Positions 1 to 5,139 of a stretch of 7,253 nt of DNA are shown piece after piece. The notes beneath the pieces were generated by a model. That model saw only the letters and a program-made list of their open reading frames with translations. It did not search any database and had not been told where the DNA came from. The position numbers and the translations under genes are program-made. This DNA comes from Nitrososphaerales archaeon. Lineage in GTDB: Archaea; Thermoproteota; Nitrososphaeria; Nitrososphaerales; Nitrososphaeraceae. The stretch is from positions 1-7,253 of the forward strand of contig JARBAV010000191.1 of NCBI GenBank assembly GCA_029237515.1. Reading direction: 5' to 3'. Positions within the stretch are counted from its first letter, which is position 1; each line of letters begins with the position of its first letter.

Positions 1-93
1 AAATTCTGAAATGTTATCCCGTAATTTCCGGTATATCTCTGCAATAACTTGCGGCGTCGATCGTATGTAGGTCGAACCATTTAGTTGGGTCAT
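1..93 (-). CDS. Partial CDS, N-terminal 31 residues, product uncertain
   Basis: This is the beginning of a minus-strand gene that leaves the window at its left edge. The ATG is the reverse complement of 91-93, and the frame stays open for all 31 visible codons. The N-terminus reads MTQLNGSTYIRSTPQVIAEI and continues into a basic, helix-like stretch (YRKLRDNISEF). The start is well fixed: an in-frame TAA lies two codons upstream (97-99), and an archaeal TATA-like box is centred about 25 bases before the ATG, which predicts a leaderless mRNA. The 'S-T-P-x-x-I-x-x-I-Y-x-x-L-x-x-N-I' pattern faintly recalls the N-terminal extension of some aconitate hydratases, but 31 residues without any catalytic motif cannot establish this, so I leave the product open. 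That it is a real gene is likely; its function is a guess. Confidence 0.7.
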   Translation of the reverse strand, partial: MTQLNGSTYIRSTPQVIAEIYRKLRDNISEF

Positions 94-113
94 AATTTAT
101 CTAAGCCGCATGG

Positions 114-123
114 CAATATATAC
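114..123 (-). promoter_or_regulatory. TATA-box promoter of the left-edge gene
   Basis: On the minus strand this reads GTATATATTG. Its centre lies about 25 bases before the ATG at 93, the usual TATA-to-transcription-start distance in archaea, so transcription should begin at or next to the start codon. There is no Shine-Dalgarno sequence between the box and the ATG, which agrees with leaderless translation. Confidence 0.55.
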
Positions 124-548
124 ATGGTTTAATACATCAAAGGATTCGTTTATGCATTGAATAGGAAATCCGATATTTCCTTACTATTGCCCAACGCTGC
201 TGTGGTGAAAAATCAATATTGAGAGGAGCAGATTAGTATTGACTTGTATTGTTCCAATGGCCATCCTTACGTATAATTACTTATGCACAACCCTCCACCA
301 CATGAGTCTCAATTTCATTGTTTGCATTCGTTGACCGAGTAAATTTTTTTTTGGATTACACAAAAAAATACAAACATTTTGATTGATCGCGATGCAAAAT
401 ACTTGCGATTAGCTTGAAGAGATAGAAATGAGGTAATATGCAAAAAGCATTCGAATTGTATTGTAGCTAAACTCTTCTTGACTCACTGCTGAATGATAAC
501 GGAAAAAACGAATGACAGTATAAAGTGATCTAAAACGGATTTTATACA
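124..548. other. Spacer without a recognised gene
   Basis: About 425 bases of AT-rich DNA between the promoter of the left-edge gene and the end of the DUF3303-like gene. A purine-rich GAGAGGAG at 221-228 precedes a TTG at 239 that opens a 31-codon frame, but its residue composition is not protein-like. A run of nine T at about 344-352 and the 8-base palindrome ATCGCGAT near 386-393 are visible. The right end (503-547) holds the probable terminator of the gene at 549-875. I see no RNA gene or repeat family here. Confidence 0.5.
503..547 (-). terminator. Hairpin plus T-tract after the DUF3303-like gene
   Basis: Read on the minus strand, the arms GTATAAA (547-541) and TTTATAC (524-518) form a 7-base-pair stem, extendable by one G-U pair, immediately after the stop codon at 549. 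It is followed nine bases later by six T residues (508-503). Archaeal termination depends mainly on a T-rich tract, so the T6 is the more meaningful part; the stem is AT-only and weak. Confidence 0.4.
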
Positions 549-875
549 CTATCTTTGAAGTACATCGGTCCCCTTACGTACGACGTCTTCAAAATTGAGT
601 AATGGAACAATTTTGGATGAATTAAACGTGGCAGATCCTATATCGATCAAGAATTTCTCTAGCTGATGCGCGCTCTCTGCCTCAACAATCCAAATGAAAG
701 TGTGCTCCAAAGCTGAGTGATACCTCCCAACGATCTTGTTTATTCCATATTTGGAACGGTTACTTGTTGTGTCAGCACTCATCTCCGCCATTCGGACCAT
801 AGCCTTAGCACTTGTTTTGTTATTCAAAGGACACAGATCAACAGTGTGTGTGCCGAATATTCCAAATAGCGCCAC
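549..875 (-). CDS. Small DUF3303-like (dimeric alpha/beta barrel) protein
   Basis: A 108-residue soluble protein with no signal peptide or membrane segment. The pattern is a short first strand (LFGIFGTHTV), a helix rich in Ala and Met (about residues 22-35), then IVGRYHSALEHTFIWIVEAE (48-67), a helix (SAHQLEKFL, 68-76), and a last strand ending in KIVPLLNFEDVV. The order 'G-R-Y/W-H ... H/G-x-x-x-I-V-E-A ... E-x-F/L ... V-P' resembles DUF3303 and related ferredoxin-like dimeric barrels, small proteins mostly of unknown function. The start is GTG at 875: an in-frame TAA at 900-902 excludes a longer protein, and no ATG lies in between. AGGA sits six bases before the GTG, but a TATA-like box about 23 bases upstream makes a leaderless start equally possible. 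Gene status is fairly sure, family assignment tentative. Confidence 0.75.
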   Translation of the reverse strand: MALFGIFGTHTVDLCPLNNKTSAKAMVRMAEMSADTTSNRSKYGINKIVGRYHSALEHTFIWIVEAESAHQLEKFLIDIGSATFNSSKIVPLLNFEDVVRKGTDVLQR

Positions 876-893
876 ACAATTTCCTGTCGTGAA

Positions 894-902
894 TAATATT
901 TA
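894..902 (-). promoter_or_regulatory. TATA-like box of the DUF3303-like gene
   Basis: The minus strand reads TAAATATTA, centred about 23 bases upstream of the GTG start at 875. A second candidate, CATAAAGG (904-911), lies a little further upstream and would give a leader of several bases that includes the AGGA. I cannot decide between them. Confidence 0.4.
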
Positions 903-1006
903 GCCTTTATGTTTTCGAGTTCTTCGTGGTAGTTCTATTTCGGTACAAATGTGGGTGTAAATTTAATCAATATTGAAGGATGAGCCAGTAGATCATCGTG
1001 AAATCC

Positions 1007-1016
1007 TTTTAAATAC
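1007..1016 (+). promoter_or_regulatory. TATA-like box with no gene at the expected distance
   Basis: TTTTAAATAC preceded by the purine-rich GTGAAATCC is a good archaeal BRE/TATA match. It would start transcription near 1037, but the next plus-strand gene begins more than 200 bases further on. Directly after the predicted start there is a hairpin and a T-tract (1045-1074). In AT-rich DNA such boxes also occur by chance. Confidence 0.3.
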
Positions 1017-1044
1017 ATTTAGAATGAGGGACCTTATTTAAGCA

Positions 1045-1074
1045 AGTTCTATCTTTAGGTAGGAACTCTTTTAA
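1045..1074 (+). other. Hairpin followed by a T-rich tract
   Basis: AGTT CTATC (1045-1053) pairs with GGTAG (1058-1062) and AACT (1064-1067): nine pairs including one G-T, one bulged G at 1063 and a four-base loop TTTA. CTTTTAA follows at once. The shape is that of a terminator or of the 3' end of a small RNA, but no plus-strand gene precedes it. Confidence 0.3.
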
Positions 1075-1252
1075 TTGACAATCTGCAGTTGGAATGTTTA
1101 CTCACCTAGATTCGGATCATTCAAGATTTCTTAGAAGTATAACCTTCACATTCAATTTTCTTCGCGAATTTAATTGTACATTTTAATTGAAGTCTTACTA
1201 TCGTCTCATAAATCGACAGTTAGTATGGGCTGACGTACAGCGAAAGGGTTAA

Positions 1253-1441
1253 TTGAGATCGATCCCTTTGAGGATGCTGCGAATGGTGAAGAGGAGGCAG
1301 GCCATAGGAATCTTGGGGATGGTCTTTGCGGTTGCCGGTGGAATTGCTTGGTTTTTCAGGCAGACCTTTGTAGCGGTAATGCTATGGGGTGTCGCAGGGT
1401 TGATCCTGCTTAAGTTGAACAAAAGAAGGAAGAATGTGTGA
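1253..1441 (+). CDS. Small two-helix membrane protein of unknown function
   Basis: Up to 62 residues. A very basic N-terminus (MVKRRQ at residues 11-16) is followed by a first hydrophobic helix (AIGILGMVFAVAGGIAWFF, 17-35), a short linker (RQT) and a second helix (FVAVMLWGVAGLILLKL, 39-55), then a basic tail (NKRRKNV). The positive charges on both ends suggest both termini in the cytoplasm and a hairpin in the membrane. The start is uncertain: TTG at 1253 has AAGGG (1244-1248) four bases before it; ATG at 1274 and ATG at 1283 would give 55 and 52 residues and keep both helices; GAGG lies nine bases before the 1283 ATG. GC content is about 51%, against about 27-30% on both sides, so it is a compositional island, though hydrophobic Gly/Ala/Val coding explains part of this. 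It stands alone. I do not recognise the family. Confidence 0.7.
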   Translation: MRSIPLRMLRMVKRRQAIGILGMVFAVAGGIAWFFRQTFVAVMLWGVAGLILLKLNKRRKNV

Positions 1442-1517
1442 CAAATAGTTATACTCAGAACGGTGCTGAAGATTACTGTACAATGAAACGTCTCTTAAAA
1501 AAGCGACCAAATAAATC

Positions 1518-1543
1518 CTTTAAGGTCAATTGACATCTTAAAG
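1518..1543. repeat. Nested palindrome
   Basis: The outer arms CTTTAAG (1518-1524) and CTTAAAG (1537-1543) are perfect reverse complements. Between them sits a second perfect palindrome, GTCAATTGAC (1525-1534), plus two bases. It lies about 75 bases after the stop of the small two-helix membrane gene, so it could be a transcript-end structure or a protein-binding site. Confidence 0.5.
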
Positions 1544-1687
1544 AGAAACTAATACGATTAAAAAAATCAAGTTGGATCAAAATACCTCTGGATTGCGGAG
1601 TTACCTATTGTTACAGTACGAATAAAGTGCTTGTTTTGTCCCCCGCCTATATAGTGTACTGCCCTAAACCAGCATATTCTTTAAAAG

Positions 1688-1710
1688 GGATTAGGATTAG
1701 GATTAGGATT
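1688..1710 (+). repeat. GGATTA tandem repeat, about 3.8 copies
   Basis: Three perfect GGATTA hexamers (1688-1693, 1694-1699, 1700-1705) are followed by a fourth lacking its last base (GGATT, 1706-1710). There is no coding frame over it. It is most simply a slippage-prone microsatellite in non-coding DNA. The unit is G-poor compared with repeats that form G-quadruplexes, although four GG runs are evenly spaced. Confidence 0.9.
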
Positions 1711-1910
1711 CCAAAAAATGAACTTGAGCAAAATAAAAAAACATAATAATTTAAATAGCAAATATTTTATGCGTAACTTTAGCTAGACATTTGACGTCAT
1801 GTAGTACGGTCTCGATGAGCATCAAAGATAAACAGGAGCGTAAGTTTCCGAATATTCTAAATTAATTGGGTCTCAAGTCAGCAAAATTCAATCCAGCGAG
1901 GTACCACTAA

Positions 1911-2069
1911 CTATATAGCTCCAGTTCTTCCTGATTCTGATGTTCCAGTTGAATCAGCTGTTAATTTTCTCTCTTCAGCCTTACGTTTGCCCCTCGAACC
2001 GAATAATATTCCCGTTAGAACTGCAAACGCGGCAGCTGCAACGCCATACATGAAAAGTTCATCTGTCAT
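1911..2069 (-). CDS. Single-helix membrane microprotein, 52 residues
   Basis: A short minus-strand gene with ATG at 2069-2067 and TAG at 1913-1911. The protein begins MTDELFMYGVAAAAFAVLTG; one membrane helix spans about residues 6-24, followed by a strongly basic patch (SRGKRKAEERK, 25-35) and a flexible Ser/Thr/Gly-rich tail (36-52). By the positive-inside rule the tail is cytoplasmic and the short acidic N-terminus outside. Support as a gene: a coherent membrane topology, better-than-background composition, and a TATA-like TTTATTTT about 30 bases before the ATG with no Shine-Dalgarno sequence, matching the leaderless pattern of its minus-strand neighbours. It is divergent from the sensor kinase, with 290 bases between starts. 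Small one-helix proteins of this kind are common in thaumarchaea, but I cannot name a function. Confidence 0.72.
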   Translation of the reverse strand: MTDELFMYGVAAAAFAVLTGILFGSRGKRKAEERKLTADSTGTSESGRTGAI

Positions 2070-2096
2070 TTTTTCATTGTCGAATATGCATAGTTG

Positions 2097-2104
2097 AAAA
2101 TAAA
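2097..2104 (-). promoter_or_regulatory. TATA-like box of the 52-residue membrane protein gene
   Basis: The minus strand reads TTTATTTT, centred about 31 bases before the ATG at 2069. This predicts transcription starting within a few bases of the start codon. Confidence 0.45.
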
Positions 2105-2113
2105 TCTATATCT

Positions 2114-2185
2114 TGATTCATTTCATAAAAAAGAATTAATGTAAAAATGCTCGAAAATAAATATTATCATAAGACGCATGAATCA
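2114..2185. repeat. Inverted repeat TGATTCAT / ATGAATCA
   Basis: Perfect 8-base arms at 2114-2121 and 2178-2185, separated by 56 bases, in the spacer between the divergent membrane microprotein and sensor kinase genes. The spacing is too long for a stable hairpin, so paired binding sites are a likelier meaning if there is one. Confidence 0.4.
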
Positions 2186-2214
2186 GGTTAATTCAACTAT
2201 TTAATTTCCAAAAA

Positions 2215-2254
2215 ATCGTTGAGACTATTCAAATTGATAGTACTAGATCGTTGA
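2215..2254 (+). promoter_or_regulatory. Direct repeat ATCGTTGA upstream of the kinase promoter
   Basis: Two identical 8-mers, at 2215-2222 and 2247-2254, are 32 bases apart start to start, about three helical turns, so they lie on the same DNA face. They end about 40 bases upstream of the TATA box of the kinase gene, where archaeal activators commonly bind. This is a candidate operator pair; no regulator is known for it. Confidence 0.35.
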
Positions 2255-2295
2255 TAATGTGGACGAATCACCAAATCAAAGCCCATTCTGACAAG

Positions 2296-2303
2296 TATAA
2301 AAG
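2296..2303 (+). promoter_or_regulatory. TATA box of the sensor kinase gene
   Basis: TATAAAAG is a strong archaeal TATA box. Transcription should begin near 2325, giving a leader of about 35 bases that includes the AGGAGG ribosome-binding site at 2342-2347. Confidence 0.6.
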
Positions 2304-2341
2304 TCGTTCAAGCATTATGATTTATTCTAAATGACTGCTTT

Positions 2342-2347
2342 AGGAGG
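2342..2347 (+). promoter_or_regulatory. Shine-Dalgarno site of the sensor kinase gene
   Basis: AGGAGG, complementary to the archaeal 16S rRNA 3' end, lies 12 bases before the ATG at 2360 (15 before the second ATG at 2363), longer than the usual 5-9. An in-frame TAG at 2354-2356 leaves no start nearer to it, so 2360 or 2363 must be the start despite the spacing. Confidence 0.7.
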
Positions 2348-2359
2348 CTATTTTAGTTC

Positions 2360-4261
2360 ATGATGGGCGCAAGACTTTCAAGACTGAATATTGCCATTCT
2401 GGCAGTCATAGTTACTATAGGCTTTTTGTCTTCGTTCTTTTCATATCAATACTCCTCCATGACAGCAAACAATGTAGAAGAATTGGCATCTGATAATGTA
2501 CGGTCAAATGCTAGGATAACGGCATTTGATCTTTCAAGGATATTCTATCACACTGTGAATCCAGTCGTCAATAAGCTGGGCGTTTTATCGAGTAATCTCC
2601 CATTAGGTTCCGACAATCAAAGCATGATCCAAACCCTTCTCAAATTTGCACAGGATTCCACTGTGGATTTGACTGAAGGATACTATCTGTTTGATGAGGG
2701 TGGACGAATTGTGTCGTGGACAGGCCTAGATCCCGAGAATCTTACATCATCCGGGTCTTCAGTCTTAATGGATGAGGAGTTCATTCGAAAACCTCTCGAA
2801 ACCTCACTCCCTTATTATAGCAATGTTCTCAACTTTCACGACAATCAACCCAGGCTCTTAATTTCTTTTCCTATTTTTCGAGCAAATCCTGGAACTGACA
2901 ATGAAAGTTTAGCTATAACCAATTCAACTACTATGCCTAACGAACGTTCGCCTGTTGGCGTAATCGTTGCCGCTATCAATCTGAAGACCGTAGGCGAAAT
3001 GTTACAAAGAGATTTGTCGCCTGAAGTAGTAAGTAATGTTGGATTCATGGATCGAGATGGAGTCATCGTCTATGCTAGGGAACCTTCGCTAGTTGGGAAG
3101 AATTATCTGTCCCCCGAATTTCAATCTCTTGTTTCTAATGACATCAAGGATTCTTATAATGCAATCATAAATAGCTCACTGAGGGATAGGAATGGAGGCG
3201 TCAATGACATTGAGCTTCCTAATACGGATTCTATCGTGACCATGGCCTATCAACCTGTCCGCATAGGCGCCGAACATTTGTGGACGCTATATGTGAGTGT
3301 ACCGCATAGTCTTGCAACAGAAGTGGGGGGTTTAATAGATCAATTAAGCACCTTTAGTACTATAGTAGTGATAACCACTGCATGTATTGCTGTATTTATC
3401 TCATTCATGGTCCTATCCTGGAACAGAAGGTTAGACAACGCAATTAGATCAAGGACCAGTCAATTAAAGGAGATCAATAATTCACTCGGGGAGACTAATC
3501 GGCGCTTAGCCGTGGCCAATAAGCAACTTGAAATCCATGATAAGATGCAGAAGGAGTTCATAAACGTGGCAGCCCACGAATTGAGGACTCCTATCATGCC
3601 TATTCTGGGCGAGGCCCAGTATATTGAGCGTCAATTTATGGCATCAAAGCCTTTAGTAACTGTGGACAATGAACAGGTTGAATCAATCATGCGCAACGCC
3701 AGACGACTTGTAAGATTGGCTTCAGACATTTTGGATGTAACCCGAATAGAAAGCAAAAGCCTACAGCTTAATAAGGAACCATTTGATCTCGACCAAGTTA
3801 TACGTTCAGTTTTGGAGGATACAAAGAACGCCTTAAGGGCGGATGAAGAAAGATCAAATCAAGTCCAGCTTCAATACAATTCAATAGGACCAATTCCTAT
3901 TAATGCTGATAAGGGAAGGATATACCAAGTGATCTACAATCTTCTAGCCAACTCAGTAAAGTTCACTCAGGAAGGGTACATACGTGTTGCCGTTGATGTG
4001 AATTCCAATGATATTGTAGTCAGTGTTACAGACACCGGTAAGGGAATCGATTCTGATATTATGACTAGACTGTTTACAAAATTCTCGACCAAATCGGAGA
4101 CAGGAACTGGGCTGGGTTTATTCATATGTAAGAGCATAATAGAAGCCCATGGGGGAAAGATTTGGGCAAAAAATAATTTTGATGGAAAAGGTTCAACATT
4201 TAGTTTTAAACTGGCATGTGATACCAATGATACTACAAGAAGTCTATCTGACAATCGGTGA
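2360..4261 (+). CDS. Membrane sensor histidine kinase with Cache-like sensor
   Basis: A 633-residue two-component sensor that should autophosphorylate a histidine when its outer domain is stimulated. Helix 1 (about 10-30) and helix 2 (335-354, IVVITTACIAVFISFMVLSW) enclose a ~300-residue extracytoplasmic domain. Its two PAS-like strand sets (YLFDEGGRIV from 108; GFMDRDGVIVYAR from 228) suggest a dCache-type ligand sensor. A coiled coil (about 357-400) leads to the HisKA domain with the phospho-acceptor His406 in AAHELRTP. The ATPase domain is complete: N box NLLANS (N527, N531), G1 DTGKGI (558-563), F box LFTKFST, G2 GTGLGLF (582-588), then GKGSTFSF near the end. There is no HAMP domain between helix 2 and HisKA, and no receiver domain. 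The start at 2360 is fixed by an in-frame TAG two codons upstream and a strong AGGAGG. No response regulator gene is in the window, so its partner is encoded elsewhere. The ligand cannot be read from the sequence. Confidence 0.97.
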   Translation: MMGARLSRLNIAILAVIVTIGFLSSFFSYQYSSMTANNVEELASDNVRSNARITAFDLSRIFYHTVNPVVNKLGVLSSNLPLGSDNQSMIQTLLKFAQDSTVDLTEGYYLFDEGGRIVSWTGLDPENLTSSGSSVLMDEEFIRKPLETSLPYYSNVLNFHDNQPRLLISFPIFRANPGTDNESLAITNSTTMPNERSPVGVIVAAINLKTVGEMLQRDLSPEVVSNVGFMDRDGVIVYAREPSLVGKNYLSPEFQSLVSNDIKDSYNAIINSSLRDRNGGVNDIELPNTDSIVTMAYQPVRIGAEHLWTLYVSVPHSLATEVGGLIDQLSTFSTIVVITTACIAVFISFMVLSWNRRLDNAIRSRTSQLKEINNSLGETNRRLAVANKQLEIHDKMQKEFINVAAHELRTPIMPILGEAQYIERQFMASKPLVTVDNEQVESIMRNARRLVRLASDILDVTRIESKSLQLNKEPFDLDQVIRSVLEDTKNALRADEERSNQVQLQYNSIGPIPINADKGRIYQVIYNLLANSVKFTQEGYIRVAVDVNSNDIVVSVTDTGKGIDSDIMTRLFTKFSTKSETGTGLGLFICKSIIEAHGGKIWAKNNFDGKGSTFSFKLACDTNDTTRSLSDNR

Positions 4262-4339
4262 ATACCGGCGATATTAAGTAAAAATTGTTCATTACATCAT
4301 CTATTTATACTCTGTACCCGGAACATAATTTGAAGTTAG

Positions 4340-4356
4340 TGCCTACTCAGCAGGCA
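4340..4356. other. Small hairpin in the convergent spacer
   Basis: TGCCT (4340-4344) and AGGCA (4352-4356) are perfect arms around a seven-base loop, about 80 bases after the kinase stop. It is not followed by a T-tract on the plus strand, so it is a poor terminator by archaeal standards. On the minus strand a T5 run (4400-4396), about 45 bases after the stop of the DUF6659-like gene, is the only candidate end signal for that gene. Confidence 0.3.
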
Positions 4357-4444
4357 TCATAAAAATCGTGTCATTACAAGATTGCGCAAATCAACAAAAA
4401 GTGTAATACTATGCCCAACGCCTCAATATGTTTCAATAAATGGC

Positions 4445-4798
4445 TTATCTCCCAACCATTTTTAGAATATTCTCTATTATCTTGTTATGGTCTGCATTAA
4501 CTTCTGTAGTTACTAGGAGCAGGTGATTTTGTTCCAATGGAACAGTTATTCTCTTGATTTTCTCATACTCGGCCATCGCATATCTTCCTTCTCCTATTTT
4601 TGAGGCGAGCGAATTCCTTAGGGCCCATCTTGCTAATGCCTGAAGATTAGATCGTTTTGTTTCATCTGGAGATAGATAATTGGTTATTCCTTCTCTTTGT
4701 CCGCCATATTTTATTACACCCGAATCGTCACAGACACCAGCGAATCTCACTCCAGATTCCAAGTCAAGTACATCCTTACAGAGTCTGTTAAAATCCAT
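4445..4798 (-). CDS. DUF6659-like thaumarchaeal protein
   Basis: A 117-residue soluble protein with no signal or membrane segment. It matches the pattern I associate with DUF6659, a family seen in many paralogous copies in ammonia-oxidising archaea: an N-terminal helix (FNRLCKDVL), then RFAGVCDDSGVIKYGGQREG (18-37), a middle helical part with SPDETKRSNLQALARW (43-58), the signature AMAEYEKIKRITVPL (74-88), and HLLLVTTEVNADHNKIIENI near the end. The strand-helix layout, with a small-molecule-like Gly-rich loop (KYGGQREG), looks like a PAS- or roadblock-type fold; the function is unknown. The start is ATG at 4798, with a TATA-like box about 31 bases upstream and no Shine-Dalgarno sequence, so the mRNA is probably leaderless. 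It is convergent with the sensor kinase (183 bases apart) and divergent from trpC (341 bases between starts). A link to kinase signalling is conceivable but not shown. Confidence 0.9.
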   Translation of the reverse strand: MDFNRLCKDVLDLESGVRFAGVCDDSGVIKYGGQREGITNYLSPDETKRSNLQALARWALRNSLASKIGEGRYAMAEYEKIKRITVPLEQNHLLLVTTEVNADHNKIIENILKMVGR

Positions 4799-4824
4799 AT
4801 TTATGACATATTGGCGTCACGGAT

Positions 4825-4833
4825 CTAATAAGC
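4825..4833 (-). promoter_or_regulatory. TATA-like box of the DUF6659-like gene
   Basis: The minus strand reads GCTTATTAG, centred about 31 bases before the ATG at 4798. The distance is nearly the same as for the 52-residue membrane protein gene and predicts a leader of only a few bases. Confidence 0.45.
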
Positions 4834-4899
4834 ATTGCCACCACTGTTAAGGTACAACTCTGGACAGCATGACAACTAGTCTTTCAGATACATTCATTA

Positions 4900-4931
4900 A
4901 ATCAATGCAGACAATCAATGTTAAATTTAAC
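4900..4931. promoter_or_regulatory. Direct repeat plus 12-base palindrome in a divergent spacer
   Basis: AATCAATG occurs twice (4900-4907 and 4913-4920), and the last base of the second copy begins the perfect palindrome GTTAAATTTAAC (4920-4931). The cluster lies between the two outward-facing promoters of the DUF6659-like gene and trpC, a natural place for a shared regulator site. A T7 run (about 4977-4983) lies further right. The 341-base spacer holds no open frame that looks coding. Confidence 0.4.
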
Positions 4932-5020
4932 CTAATGCAACGACTTTTGCTTTATCTTCAGTTTAATAAATGTGGAGTTTTTTTATTGTGACAGTTGTCA
5001 GCGTACAGCAGCGCTCACGA

Positions 5021-5030
5021 TATAGTATAA
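5021..5030 (+). promoter_or_regulatory. TATA-like promoter of trpC
   Basis: TATAGTATAA is the best TATA-like element upstream of trpC. Transcription would start near 5051, giving a leader of about 90 bases, unusually long for an archaeal mRNA. Confidence 0.45.
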
Positions 5031-5070
5031 GACCCTTCTCCATTCTTCATTCTTGGCAGAATATTTCCAA

Positions 5071-5139
5071 AAGGAGGGATAAAAGGAAACGCTCAAATTG
5101 ATTAACACGAAACTCCCAGAAGGAGAACGAAAATAGTCC
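5071..5139 (+). promoter_or_regulatory. trpC leader with two Shine-Dalgarno sequences and a mini-ORF
   Basis: AAGGAGGG (5071-5078) is followed by the trpC Shine-Dalgarno AGAAGGAG (5118-5125), 14 bases before the ATG at 5140. A 12-codon frame from TTG 5098 to TAG 5134-5136 (MINTKLPEGERK if TTG starts it) overlaps the second site and shares the trpC reading frame. It has no Trp codon, so it is not a classical attenuation peptide. CTCC (5113-5116) can pair with GGAG of the trpC site (5122-5125, loop of five) or with GGAG of the upstream site (5073-5076), two exclusive but short pairings. The sequences are plain; the regulatory reading is inference. Confidence 0.4.

Larger units (their letters stand above)
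912..1252. other. Spacer without a recognised gene
   Basis: An AT-rich divergent spacer between the DUF3303-like gene and the small membrane-protein gene; a sampled stretch (1141-1200) is about 27% GC. Apart from the promoter-hairpin arrangement at 1007-1074, listed separately, no open frame here looks coding on either strand. The right end holds the leader of the small membrane gene, with CATAAATC (1208-1215) as a possible TATA box. Confidence 0.5.
1442..1910. other. Convergent spacer, 469 bases, no recognised gene
   Basis: This lies between the 3' ends of two convergent small membrane-protein genes. It holds a nested palindrome (1518-1543) and a GGATTA tandem repeat (1688-1710), both listed separately. 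A 16-codon frame from ATG 1483 (MKRLLKKRPNKSFKVN) is too short and unsupported to call. A 6-base inverted repeat, CAGTAC (1614-1619) and GTACTG (1656-1661), flanks a small GC-rich patch with CTATATAG. No clear terminator follows either gene. Confidence 0.5.

Noticed and set aside
239..334. TTG-started 31-codon frame after GAGAGGAG
   Set aside because: Although a purine-rich site precedes it, the product has an unlikely mix of Cys, His and Met, and there is no promoter evidence.
1483..1533. 16-codon basic frame after the small two-helix membrane gene
   Set aside because: Too short, and it runs into the nested palindrome; nothing suggests translation.
2845..3066. Minus-strand frame of 73 codons inside the sensor kinase
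   Set aside because: It is fully antisense to the extracytoplasmic domain of an intact kinase and has no independent support.
3967..4254. Minus-strand frame of 95 codons inside the sensor kinase
   Set aside because: It is antisense to the conserved ATPase domain, whose coding frame is certain.
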